A DNA stretch of 64,000 bases from Acrocarpospora macrocephala (GCF_009687865.1 NZ_BLAE01000041.1:24462-88461), one strand, 5' to 3'. Shown: positions 18,598 through 25,929, counted from the stretch's first letter. Notes: generated from the letters alone by a model not told the origin. Numbers and translations: made by a program.

Positions 18598-18620
18598 GAG
18601 CGCCCCCGAGCAGGGCGCTC
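18598..18620 (+). terminator. Hairpin terminator
   Basis: GAGCGCCC and GGGCGCTC form a perfect 8-bp stem with a 7-base loop. It would end transcription arriving from the relic upstream and insulate the GyrB-like gene. Confidence 0.5.
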
Positions 18621-18717
18621 TTCGTGCATGACGGGCGGCAGACTTGAGCCAGGCCCGGCGGGAGCGCGGTGGCCTCCGTTGGCCGCGGAGATCGTCGCCC
18701 CAGTAGCGTGTTGGCCT

Positions 18718-19338
18718 GTGGCGGGCAACGAATACACCGCGGCCGACATCACCGTGCTGGAGTTCGACGAGGTTGTGCGGAAGCGGCCCGAAATGTACTT
18801 CGGGGTGGGGCTGAACGATCCGAGGCTGCCGACCGCGTTGCTCTGCGCAGTGGCGGGACATGCTCTTCATCCGGCGGCCGGTGTCGCCAGGGAGCACACG
18901 CTGCGCACGGTGATCGAGGTATTCGATGATCTCGGTTTTACGGTGGCGATGGATCAAGTGCATGCGTGGGGCGGGGCGGATTCGCCCGCACTCGGCTACT
19001 ACGGCTCCCTGTTGGGCCCTGAGTGGTGGCTTCCTGCCGCTGTGGCGGCGCTGTGCGAGAGCGTGACCGTGGAGATGTGGAGCGATGGTCGCGGTTTCCG
19101 CCAGGAACTCGCCGGCATCCGGCCGCTCGCCGAGCCCTGGGAGATCGATGCTCCGGTCGGCAGCGGTACGCGTATCGTCTTCGTCCTCGATCCCGGACGC
19201 CTCGGGCGCGGCGCCGCCTTCCCCACCGATCACCTTGAGTTGCACGACCCGGACTGTGGTGCCCCGAAGGGACCGGGGCATGTCATCGTCCGCGACCGTC
19301 GCCGCGCGAATCCCGGCCAGGAAGCCTTCTACAAGTAG
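18718..19338 (+). CDS. GyrB-like degenerate GHKL protein
   Basis: The 206-residue product opens with EFDEVVRKRPEMYFGVGLNDPRLP, closely resembling the VRKRPGMYIG segment at the start of the GyrB ATPase domain. The rest (LLCAVAGHAL..., AAVAALCESVTVEMWSDGR..., GSGTRIVFVLD) follows the GHKL layout, but the catalytic Glu and Asn of the N-box are not evident and no transducer or Toprim domain exists. It is probably not an active ATPase. The GTG at 18718 is chosen because it begins just before the conserved region; no strong ribosome site is seen. It is followed 45 bases later by a Cys-rich protein that may be its partner. Confidence 0.6.
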   Translation: MAGNEYTAADITVLEFDEVVRKRPEMYFGVGLNDPRLPTALLCAVAGHALHPAAGVAREHTLRTVIEVFDDLGFTVAMDQVHAWGGADSPALGYYGSLLGPEWWLPAAVAALCESVTVEMWSDGRGFRQELAGIRPLAEPWEIDAPVGSGTRIVFVLDPGRLGRGAAFPTDHLELHDPDCGAPKGPGHVIVRDRRRANPGQEAFYK

Positions 19339-19383
19339 GGCATGTACTATCCGTCAGCATGCGGATCCTGCCTCGAGGGCCAG

Positions 19384-19851
19384 ATGAGTGACGACGTGCT
19401 CTCGATCATCCCGGCCGATCCGTACTGGCAACCCGACCGGGACGCCGCTGAGCGTGCCGCCGCGCTCGCGGCGGAACTCGCCCCCGGAATCCCAGACGGC
19501 CTGGACGTCGAGATCGAAGTCACCTGGTATGAGAGCCTCACCGCTGTCGACTGCGGTGCCAACCTGACAAAGATCGGCTGCCCGCTCTGCGGCACCTCGA
19601 TCGACACCGGGTGGTGGGCCGAGCTCCTTGACGTTCATTACGAAGACGGCTTGCCCACATTGGCGATCCAGGTCCCGTGCTGCGGCGGCCAGACGGCACT
19701 GGACGCGCTGGACTACGACTGGCCCTGCGGCTTCGCGCGGTTCGAGATCGCCATCTGGAACCCGGATCGAGGCTGGTTCAACGACGAGGAGCTGGCAGCC
19801 CTCGCGAACGCCTTGGGCCGTCCCGTACGCCAGATCATCGCCCATATCTGA
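19384..19851 (+). CDS. Cys-rich hypothetical protein
   Basis: The 155-residue protein has two cysteine clusters: GCPLCGTSID near residue 60 and VPCCGGQTALD near 98, which could bind zinc. The rest is acidic and Trp-rich. The start at 19384 (MSDDVLSIIPADPYWQPD) is preferred over an upstream in-frame ATG at 19342. No family function is known to me. It sits directly after the GyrB-like gene on the same strand, so the two are probably co-expressed. Confidence 0.6.
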   Translation: MSDDVLSIIPADPYWQPDRDAAERAAALAAELAPGIPDGLDVEIEVTWYESLTAVDCGANLTKIGCPLCGTSIDTGWWAELLDVHYEDGLPTLAIQVPCCGGQTALDALDYDWPCGFARFEIAIWNPDRGWFNDEELAALANALGRPVRQIIAHI

Positions 19852-19885
19852 TTTCGGGCACGCACATCACCCGGGCTAGGGCCGG

Positions 19886-19967
19886 TGCGGAGTTCTTCCA
19901 CGACCACGGTGCCCGCGAATACGACGAGTTCACCGGCGGTCCGGCCGCTGAGGGTGCCGCGCGCTGA
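19886..19967 (+). pseudogene. 3' remnant of an AfsR/SARP-type regulator gene
   Basis: This frame reads EFFHDHGAREYDEFTGGPAA..., almost the same as the C-terminus of the intact SARP regulator at 25.9-28.9 kb (VFRDHGAREYGELTGGTAAF). The DNA is also very similar over about 60 bases, and the similarity continues into the downstream promoter region. The rest of the gene is gone. It shows that a second SARP gene once stood directly before the CHAP gene. Confidence 0.6.
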
Positions 19968-19985
19968 AAGCCGGCCGCCGCGGAT

Positions 19986-20003
19986 TTTCAGCGAGGTTTC
20001 AGC
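19986..20003 (+). promoter_or_regulatory. SARP-type direct repeats before the CHAP gene
   Basis: Two TTTCAGC heptamers start exactly 11 bases apart. SARP activators are known to bind heptameric direct repeats with 11-bp periodicity next to the -10 element. The same pair occurs at 25894-25911 on the other strand, after the intact SARP gene. The site is 60 bases before the CHAP ATG. Confidence 0.55.
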
Positions 20004-20062
20004 AGGCCCTTCGAATCTTCCGGTGTCAGTACGAAGCACCGTCCTCCACCGGAAGGATCCTC

Positions 20063-21718
20063 ATGAACCTCACCCGCATAGGAGCACAGAGCGGCCTGCG
20101 ATTCGTCCGTCGCCTCAGCGTCGGGCTGGCCACTACGGCTGTTCTGGGATCGGGATTGATCGCCATCACTACGATGCCGGCCGCTGCCGTGTCCCGTGAC
20201 TCCATCGTCTCGGTCGCGCAAAGCCAGCTGAACAACGCATCGCGCAATCACGAGCAGCCGCTGGGGAGCGGTTGCAACTACTACACCGGCTACTTCCGAA
20301 CCTGGAAGCCCGGAACCGGTTGCCCCGCCACCGACGGAGTTCAGTGGCGTGACAGCGACTGGTGCGCCGACTTCTCCAAGTACGTGTGGAAGAACGCCGG
20401 CGTGCCGTACGCCGATGTGCCCGAGGGCAGCGGAGGCGTGCTCACCGGCTGGGCCAGCTCGTTCAAGGACTACGGCACGACGCACGGCACCTGGCACACC
20501 CGCGGCAGCGGCTACACACCGCAGCCGGGCGACGCCCTCGTCTTCGACTGGGACCAGAACGGTGTCATCGACCACGTCGGGATCGTCAAGTCGGCGAGCG
20601 GCAGCACGGTCTACACCATCGAAGGCAACAGCGGCGATCGCGTCAAGGAGAACAGTTACTCCCGCACCAACATCGACATCGTCGGCTACTCCAGCCCCGT
20701 GGGTGCAAGTGATGTCGACGAGCCGACTCCGCGGCCGGTGGTGGATCCGCAGGCGGGGCGGTTGGTGGACTTCGACGGTGACGGCAAGTCGGACTTCCTG
20801 GGCTTGGGTGCCGCCGGTGATGACATGTGGTTCGTCCCCAACACCAGCGCTCCCGGCGCGCCCGCACGTGGACAGAGCATTCCCATGAGCACCGGCTGGA
20901 AGACCGTCACCAAGTACTGGCTGACCGATTACGACGGTGACGGCAGGATCGATGTGCTCGGTCTCAATGGCACCGATCAGATGCTGGCCTGGATCAACAC
21001 CAGTTCACCCGGCCACCCGTCACTGAATCCGCCGGTCAACCTCGGTACCCAGTGGAGCACCCTCTCCAAGATTGTCATCGCCGACTTCACCGGTGATGGC
21101 AAGGTCGACATCGCCGGTGTCGATGCTGGCACCGGTGACCAGTTCTGGGTGGTGCCCAACACCAGCGCCGTCGGCGCCCCGGCGCGTGGGCAGAGCATGC
21201 ACATCAGTGACAACTGGAAGACCGTCACCCGGTTCTGGGTGACCGATTACGACGGTGACGGCAAGAGCGACCTGCTCGGTCTCAACGGCACTGACCAGAT
21301 GTTCGTATGGCGCAACAGGGGTACCGCTGTCCCGTCCTTCGACCAGTACGTGAACCTGGGCGCCCAGTGGAGCACGCTGTCCAAGATTGTCATCGGTGAC
21401 TTCACTGCTGACGGCAAGGTCGACATCGCCGGTGTCGACGCCGCCACGGGTGACCAGTTCTGGGTGGTGCCCAACACCAGCGCCGTCGGCGCCCCCGCGC
21501 GCGGGCAGAGCATGCTCATCTCCAACGGCTGGAAGACCGTGACCACTTTCCTGGTGGCCGATTACGACCGTGACGGCAAGAGCGACCTGCTCGGTCTCAA
21601 CGGCACCGATCAGATGCTGGCCTGGCGCAGCAAGGGCACGGCGGTCCCGTCCTTCGAGCAGTACGTCAGCCTGGGCACCTTGTGGAGCACCTTCAGCCAT
21701 ATCCCCACCGCGCAGTAA
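20063..21718 (+). CDS. Secreted CHAP-domain peptidoglycan hydrolase with FG-GAP repeats
   Basis: The 551-residue protein has a signal peptide of about 45 residues (RR-containing basic region, hydrophobic core, MPAAAVS). A CHAP amidase/endopeptidase domain follows with catalytic Cys101 (SDWCADFSKYV), His171 (IDHVGIV) and an Asn/Glu in YTIEGNSGD. The C-terminal ~325 residues carry six FG-GAP/VCBS-like calcium repeats (DFDGDGKSD, DYDGDGRID, DFTGDGKVD and so on). CHAP enzymes cut peptidoglycan peptides; the repeat domain may bind wall polymers. A GGAAGGATC site precedes the ATG. The tail is nearly identical to that of the next gene. Confidence 0.88.
   Translation: MNLTRIGAQSGLRFVRRLSVGLATTAVLGSGLIAITTMPAAAVSRDSIVSVAQSQLNNASRNHEQPLGSGCNYYTGYFRTWKPGTGCPATDGVQWRDSDWCADFSKYVWKNAGVPYADVPEGSGGVLTGWASSFKDYGTTHGTWHTRGSGYTPQPGDALVFDWDQNGVIDHVGIVKSASGSTVYTIEGNSGDRVKENSYSRTNIDIVGYSSPVGASDVDEPTPRPVVDPQAGRLVDFDGDGKSDFLGLGAAGDDMWFVPNTSAPGAPARGQSIPMSTGWKTVTKYWLTDYDGDGRIDVLGLNGTDQMLAWINTSSPGHPSLNPPVNLGTQWSTLSKIVIADFTGDGKVDIAGVDAGTGDQFWVVPNTSAVGAPARGQSMHISDNWKTVTRFWVTDYDGDGKSDLLGLNGTDQMFVWRNRGTAVPSFDQYVNLGAQWSTLSKIVIGDFTADGKVDIAGVDAATGDQFWVVPNTSAVGAPARGQSMLISNGWKTVTTFLVADYDRDGKSDLLGLNGTDQMLAWRSKGTAVPSFEQYVSLGTLWSTFSHIPTAQ
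20733..21718 (+). repeat. 986-bp duplicated FG-GAP module, copy 1
   Basis: This segment matches 22613-23598 without gaps at a constant offset of 1880 bases, with only scattered differences, many of them silent. Both copies end at the two stop codons; flanking sequences differ. Confidence 0.92.
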
Positions 21719-21739
21719 CCCCATCGACCGCCGGCCGCT

Positions 21740-21762
21740 GACCGCACCGGATGGGTGCGGTC
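21740..21762 (+). terminator. Intergenic hairpin between CHAP and GH25 genes
   Basis: GACCGCAC/GTGCGGTC forms a perfect 8-bp stem with a 7-base loop 22 bases after the CHAP stop. It may terminate or attenuate the transcript before the GH25 gene. Confidence 0.5.
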
Positions 21763-21813
21763 GGGCCGGCGGGTGCGTTCCAGCGCTCGATATCTCTCAA
21801 CCTTGGAGCAGAA

Positions 21814-23598
21814 ATGTCCGCAATACAGACATGGCCGAGATTGACTCGCCGGCTCATTGCTGCGGCCGCCGTCGCCGTGGGGCTCGCCGGGGTGCTCGCT
21901 CAGCCAGCCAGTGCGTCGTCCGCCAACCCGGATCCGGCCAGGTTCCCCATCAAGGGTGTGGACGTCACGGAATACCAGCACCCCGGTGGGGCCTCGGTGA
22001 ACTGGTCCCAGATCCGGCAGTCCGGAGTGACCTTCGCCACGCTGAAGGCCACCCGCGGCACGAACAAGACCAATCCCTACTTCGGCGGCGATCTCGGCGC
22101 CGCCCTGGCGCAGCGCATCGCCACCGCGCCGTACCACTATCTGACCGGGACCAGCTCGAACGCCGTCGCCCAGGCGGACTTCTTCATCAGCACAGTGCGC
22201 GCGGCGGGCTACACCGGGCACCGGGCGGGTGAACTGCCGCCGATCCTGGACCTGGAGTGGACCGACGACGGCACCAGTTCCTGCCCGCCGTACACCACCG
22301 TGGCGTTCGCGCAGACCTGGCTGGACAGGGTGCAGGCCGCGTTCGGCGTCAAGCCGTGGATCTACACGGCGAAGGGGTTCATGACGGGTTGCATGGGGAG
22401 CACCACCGCCTTCGGCTCGTACGGCCTGCAGGTGGCCGACTACATCAGCAGCCACACCACCCCCGCCGTTCCGCCCGGCTGGAGCTCCTGGCTCATGTGG
22501 CAGTACGCCGACGTCGGCTCCGTCCCCGGAGTCCCGACCACGAATGTCACCCTGAACGTCTTCAACGGCACGCAGGCGTACCTGGACCAGTTGTCCGGCC
22601 TTTCCATTCCCAGGCCGGTGGTGGATCCGCAGGCGGGGCGGCTGGTGGACTTCGACGGCGACGGCAAGCCGGACTTCCTGGGCTTGGGTGCCGCCGGTGA
22701 TGACATGTGGTTCGTCCCCAACACCAGCGCCCCCGGCGCGCCCGCACGCGGACAGAGCATCCCCATGAGCACCGGCTGGAAAACCGTCACCAAGTACTGG
22801 CTGACTGACTACGACGGTGACGGTAAGACCGATGTGCTCGGTCTCAACGGCACCGATCAGATGCTGGCCTGGATCAACACCAGTTCACCTGGTCATCCGT
22901 CACTGAATCCGCCGGTCAACCTCGGTACCCAGTGGAGCACCCTGTCCAAGATTGTCATCGCCGACTTCACCGGCGACGGCAAGGTCGACATCGCCGGTGT
23001 CGATGCCGGCACCGGTGACCAGTTCTGGGTCGTGCCCAACACCAGCGCCGTCGGCGCCCCGGCACGTGGACAGAGCATGCACATCAGTGACAACTGGAAG
23101 ACCGTCACCCGGTTCTGGGTGACCGACTACGACGGCGACGGCAAGACCGATCTGCTCGGCCTGAACGGCACCGACCAGATGTTCGTGTGGCGTAACAGGG
23201 GCACGGCCGTCCCGTCCTTCGACCAGTACGTGAACCTGGGCGCCCAGTGGAGCACCCTGTCCAAGATCGTCATCGCCGACTTCACCGGTGACGGCAAGGT
23301 CGACATCGCTGGCGTGGACGCGGCCACGGGTGACCAGTTCTGGGTGGTGCCCAACACCAGCGCCGTCGGTGCTCCCGCGCGCGGGCAGAGCATGCTCATC
23401 ACCAGCGGCTGGAAGACCGTGACCACTTTCCTGGTGGCCGATTACGACCGTGACGGCAAGACCGACCTGCTCGGTCTCAACGGCACCGATCAGATGCTGG
23501 CCTGGCGCAGCAAGGGCACGGCGGTCCCGTCCTTCGACCAGTACGTCAGCCTCGGCACTCTGTGGAGCACCTTCAGCCACATCCCCACCGCACAGTAA
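21814..23598 (+). CDS. Secreted GH25 muramidase with FG-GAP repeats
   Basis: The 594-residue protein has a signal peptide (RRLIAAAAVAVGLAGVLAQPASAS) and a glycoside hydrolase 25 lysozyme domain. The acidic residues typical of GH25 are Asp50 (KGVDVTEYQ) and Asp146/Glu148 in PILDLEWTDD; a terminal MWQYADVG strand is also typical. It cleaves the MurNAc-GlcNAc bond. The last ~325 residues repeat the FG-GAP domain of the CHAP protein. The ATG at 21814 follows GGAGCAG; an upstream in-frame start adds non-secretory sequence. Together with CHAP it would degrade glycan and peptide parts of the wall. Confidence 0.9.
   Translation: MSAIQTWPRLTRRLIAAAAVAVGLAGVLAQPASASSANPDPARFPIKGVDVTEYQHPGGASVNWSQIRQSGVTFATLKATRGTNKTNPYFGGDLGAALAQRIATAPYHYLTGTSSNAVAQADFFISTVRAAGYTGHRAGELPPILDLEWTDDGTSSCPPYTTVAFAQTWLDRVQAAFGVKPWIYTAKGFMTGCMGSTTAFGSYGLQVADYISSHTTPAVPPGWSSWLMWQYADVGSVPGVPTTNVTLNVFNGTQAYLDQLSGLSIPRPVVDPQAGRLVDFDGDGKPDFLGLGAAGDDMWFVPNTSAPGAPARGQSIPMSTGWKTVTKYWLTDYDGDGKTDVLGLNGTDQMLAWINTSSPGHPSLNPPVNLGTQWSTLSKIVIADFTGDGKVDIAGVDAGTGDQFWVVPNTSAVGAPARGQSMHISDNWKTVTRFWVTDYDGDGKTDLLGLNGTDQMFVWRNRGTAVPSFDQYVNLGAQWSTLSKIVIADFTGDGKVDIAGVDAATGDQFWVVPNTSAVGAPARGQSMLITSGWKTVTTFLVADYDRDGKTDLLGLNGTDQMLAWRSKGTAVPSFDQYVSLGTLWSTFSHIPTAQ
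22613..23598 (+). repeat. 986-bp duplicated FG-GAP module, copy 2
   Basis: This is the second copy of the module at 20733-21718, in the same orientation. The high identity over the whole module, against unrelated catalytic domains, points to recent module duplication or gene conversion. Confidence 0.92.
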
Positions 23599-23613
23599 CC
23601 AGCCAAGCTCGCT

Positions 23614-23642
23614 AGGCCGTCCGATCTTCAACCGGGCGGCCT
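23614..23642 (+). terminator. Terminator hairpin of the GH25 gene, copy of a local repeat
   Basis: AGGCCGTCC and GGGCGGCCT pair with one mismatch, 15 bases after the stop. The same hairpin, including the GATCT/ACC loop bases, recurs at 25585-25612 upstream of the VanX-like gene on the other strand. The rest of the 187 bases to the next feature shows nothing recognisable. Confidence 0.6.
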
Positions 23643-23785
23643 ATCGGGCTATTCACACACCGAAGGCGTCCCACACGCCAGCGAGGTCGGTTCCGTTGTG
23701 GGGTTTCGATCCGGAAGATCAGCCGGGTGCGGCCGTCCTCCGCCACGCCTGATCTACGTGCTCGCTCCCGGCATCAGCAGATGTT

Positions 23786-23914
23786 TCACCACAGAATTGC
23801 CAACACGATGAGGACTAAGGCGGCCAGCTGGAGCCACTGCTGCCACAGCGGAAGGAGACGTTGGCCGTACCGCCGCCTCTGATCGGGCGGCCTACGGCGA
23901 GCGCGGCGGAACAC
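23786..23914 (-). CDS. Possible 42-residue membrane protein
   Basis: This short frame starts with a GTG five bases after the Clp_N gene stop. It encodes an Arg-rich N-terminus (FRRARRRPPDQRRRYGQR) and one hydrophobic helix (LQLAALVLIVLAILW) at the very C-terminus. The layout is that of a small inner-membrane protein. No ribosome site of its own is clear, and translation would rely on coupling. It may equally be chance. Confidence 0.35.
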   Translation of the reverse strand: MFRRARRRPPDQRRRYGQRLLPLWQQWLQLAALVLIVLAILW

Positions 23915-23919
23915 GGCGG

Positions 23920-24681
23920 TCAGCCTTCGGTGGTCAGCCCGAGGTGCTCCTCCAGCCGGGCGATGCGCCGACTCAGCGGTTCGATTCCCTGACGTACGGC
24001 CGCGGCGAGCGCCTGCTGTGCGGCGGCGGACGCCGTCGGCTGGCCCTGCCCGCTCTCGGCCCGCAGGTGAACGTAGCCCGCCAGCGCGGCGGTGACGGCG
24101 CGGCGGACGAGCTTGGGATCGGCCCCCAGGGCCCGCAGAACCTGTCCTGCGACTCCGTCGGGTTCGACGGCCAGGCCGAGCAGCAGGTGCTCGCAGCCGA
24201 TGTAATTGTGGCCGAGGGAGGTCGCCTCGGTGACCGCCAGCTCCAGCGCGTTGGCCGCGGGCCCGTCAAACCGGCGCGGATCACCGTCCGGCGGGGCGGT
24301 CTCTCGCTCTCCGGGCTGCCGGCGGGCCAGATCACGCCCGACCCGCTCCGGCTCGATCTCCATGGCGCGGAGCACGTGGAGTGCCAGGTTGGTGCCCTCG
24401 TCCAGCATGGCGCCCAGCAGGTGCTCGGTTCCCATCCTCGGCTCGCCGGCGTCCCGCGCCCGCTCCACCGCCAGTTTCAGCACGGCCCGCGTCCTTGCGG
24501 TGAAGTGCGCCAGCGCTCCGGTCGGTTCGTCGTCGAGATCGCCCAGAACCGTCTCCCGGATGGCGGTCACCCGTCGCACGGCCTGCTCCAGAGCCCGCTG
24601 GCACACCGCCGACACCGGCACACCGGCCTCCTTTACGGCCTCGGCCAGATCATCGGGCAGATAGACGTTGATCTTCGGCAT
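23920..24681 (-). CDS. Ribbon-helix-helix plus double Clp_N domain protein
   Basis: The 253-residue protein starts with a ribbon-helix-helix-like segment (MPKINVYLPDDLAEAVKEAG...) as in antitoxin/MetJ-type DNA-binding proteins. Two Clp N-terminal repeats follow (TEHLLGAMLDEGTNLALHVL and CEHLLLGLAVEPDGVAGQVL), then a C-terminal helix that could form a coiled coil (ISRRIARLEEHL-like). There is no AAA+ ATPase domain, so it is not a chaperone. Clp_N modules bind adaptors or substrates. The ATG at 24681 has GGAGGTG before it; an upstream start would read through a palindromic operator. It could be a DNA-binding protein whose level or activity is tied to Clp proteolysis. Confidence 0.75.
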   Translation of the reverse strand: MPKINVYLPDDLAEAVKEAGVPVSAVCQRALEQAVRRVTAIRETVLGDLDDEPTGALAHFTARTRAVLKLAVERARDAGEPRMGTEHLLGAMLDEGTNLALHVLRAMEIEPERVGRDLARRQPGERETAPPDGDPRRFDGPAANALELAVTEATSLGHNYIGCEHLLLGLAVEPDGVAGQVLRALGADPKLVRRAVTAALAGYVHLRAESGQGQPTASAAAQQALAAAVRQGIEPLSRRIARLEEHLGLTTEG

Positions 24682-24715
24682 CGCGCACACCTCCACAGAC
24701 TCCTGTGCCCCCAAG

Positions 24716-24734
24716 ATAACCCTATAGGGGTTAT
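24716..24734. promoter_or_regulatory. Palindromic operator before the RHH-Clp_N gene
   Basis: ATAACCC-TATAG-GGGTTAT is an inverted repeat with 7-bp arms and a CCCTATAGGG core, 35 bases before the ATG. It is AT-richer than its surroundings and is a natural site for autoregulation by the RHH domain. Confidence 0.55.
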
Positions 24735-24853
24735 TAGTCCATTGAGGGTGCTGCGCCGCCAGGAATGTGGTGAGTGCCTCCGTCTTGGGCATGCCTCTGG
24801 CACCTGCGGCGTAGGCCCACCGAAACAGCGGAAGCTGTCATGGTGATCGCGAT

Positions 24854-24889
24854 GGGGGCTGTCGTAGACGGGCGTTCACGGTAGCCCCC
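24854..24889 (-). terminator. Hairpin after the VanX-like gene
   Basis: GGGGGCT and AGCCCCC flank a 22-base loop, 19 bases past the VanX-like stop on the minus strand. The large loop makes it a weak terminator candidate. Confidence 0.35.
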
Positions 24890-24907
24890 ACGGCGGGCGT
24901 CTCGCGG

Positions 24908-25549
24908 TCAGGAGGTGGGGAGTGCCGTCGGTCCGTACCGGGCGGCTGAGGCGCCGGTGACGCAGGACCAGTAACGGTCGCCGTAGGACCAGTGCCACCA
25001 TTCGGTGGGGTAGTTGACCAGGCCGACCGCGGTGAGTGCCTCGCTGAGGACGCGGCGGTGTCGCCTGGCCTCGGCGGGGATCGCGACGCTGTCGGTGTGG
25101 CAGGCCTCGGTGTCGGTGTCGTTGACCTCCGTGCCCAGCCAGAGCTCGTTGCCGTCCGTATCGCACAAGGTCAGATCGACGGCGGCGCCGGCCACGTGCG
25201 GGGCGACCTCGGGTGGGGAGATGTAGCGGCTGGCCCGCTGGCGATACCACGCGGGATCCTGGCCCGGGTGGACAATTCGGAGCCGGGCGACGTGGTCGTC
25301 GAAATACCGGGCTTGGAGCTCCACGGGCCGGAAGCCTTCGATGATCAGGAAATAGAGCCCGGGTGGCAGCAAGGTTTGCGCGGTGACCAGGCGGTCCACG
25401 ACGCTGACGCGAAGATGGGAGTAGGCGGCTCCCGTGTCGGCCATGCGCGGATCGAGGCGCAGCGCCTGGACGGTGCGGAGATCGATCAATACCTCGCCAG
25501 ACTCCTCAATCGGCATTCGGCTGATCACGGGATCGGAGAGCAGGATCAT
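24908..25549 (-). CDS. VanX-like D-alanyl-D-alanine dipeptidase (M15D)
   Basis: The 213-residue protein keeps the zinc/catalytic motifs of the VanX/DdpX family: PHVAGAAVDLTL (zinc His and Asp, with Ala in place of the usual Ser two residues before the His) and EWWHWSYGD (catalytic Glu and zinc His). IIEGFRP fits the conserved Arg-containing strand. It has no signal peptide, so it should act in the cytoplasm on D-Ala-D-Ala, removing or recycling the dipeptide. The ATG at 25549 has AAGGACAAGAA before it. No VanH or VanA ligase is adjacent. Its neighbours are wall hydrolases and a SARP gene, suggesting wall remodelling or recycling. Confidence 0.85.
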   Translation of the reverse strand: MILLSDPVISRMPIEESGEVLIDLRTVQALRLDPRMADTGAAYSHLRVSVVDRLVTAQTLLPPGLYFLIIEGFRPVELQARYFDDHVARLRIVHPGQDPAWYRQRASRYISPPEVAPHVAGAAVDLTLCDTDGNELWLGTEVNDTDTEACHTDSVAIPAEARRHRRVLSEALTAVGLVNYPTEWWHWSYGDRYWSCVTGASAARYGPTALPTS

Positions 25550-25584
25550 TTCTTGTCCTTCGGATCGAGTCTGGATAGCGCTGT

Positions 25585-25612
25585 AGGCCGCCCGGTCAGA
25601 GATCGGACGGCC
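25585..25612 (-). repeat. Second copy of the GGCCGTCC...GGGCGGCC hairpin
   Basis: On the minus strand this reads nearly the same as 23614-23642, with about 10 further similar bases on one side. Here it stands between the small secreted-type ORF and the VanX-like gene, about 35 bases before the latter's start. Confidence 0.6.
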
Positions 25613-25677
25613 ATTGCGAGTTCGGGATAGGGGAGACGGAGTCACTCGAGGGCGGAGCCGGTGATGCCTGCCGAAAG

Positions 25678-25836
25678 TCAGGTGGACCCACCGTGGCGGT
25701 GGGTCCACGCATGGGGATAGGCGAGTCCGCCGCCGGGGACGGGCGACCGCGACGATGTGACCGTGGCTCTCGTGAAGCCGAGAGCGGCTGCCGTCCAGAT
25801 GCCGAGGGTGCCGGAGATAAGGCGGTTAGGTCTCAT
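25678..25836 (-). CDS. Small ORF with signal-peptide-like start, probably a truncated gene
   Basis: The 52-codon frame has GGAAG six bases before its ATG. It begins with a short basic region and a hydrophobic core (LISGTLGIWTAAALGF), then degenerates into low-complexity sequence. It lies exactly where the CHAP gene lies relative to the other SARP remnant, downstream of the same promoter sequence. It is most likely the stub of a secreted hydrolase gene whose body was lost. Confidence 0.4.
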   Translation of the reverse strand: MRPNRLISGTLGIWTAAALGFTRATVTSSRSPVPGGGLAYPHAWTHRHGGST

Positions 25837-25893
25837 TACTAGCTTCCGGGGGAGAGTGTTCTTCCTGCTGACACCAGAAGGTTCGAATGAGGC

Positions 25894-25911
25894 GCTGAAA
25901 CTTTGCTGAAA
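25894..25911 (-). promoter_or_regulatory. SARP-type direct repeats downstream of the SARP gene
   Basis: On the minus strand two TTTCAGC heptamers start 11 bases apart, with TTCGAA and GGTGTCAG blocks after them as at the CHAP promoter. The site lies about 58 bases before the small secreted-type ORF and may also serve the VanX-like gene. Confidence 0.55.
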
Positions 25912-25929
25912 TTCCGGGCGGGCGGGATC

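Noticed and set aside
20733..23598. CRISPR array or satellite DNA in the repeated FG-GAP region
   Set aside because: The repeats are in-frame protein repeats of about 150 bases with DxDGDGxxD codons, not short identical repeats with unique spacers.
24908..25549. Glycopeptide resistance cluster (vanHAX)
   Set aside because: Only the VanX-like gene is present; no VanH dehydrogenase, VanA ligase or VanRS system is near it.
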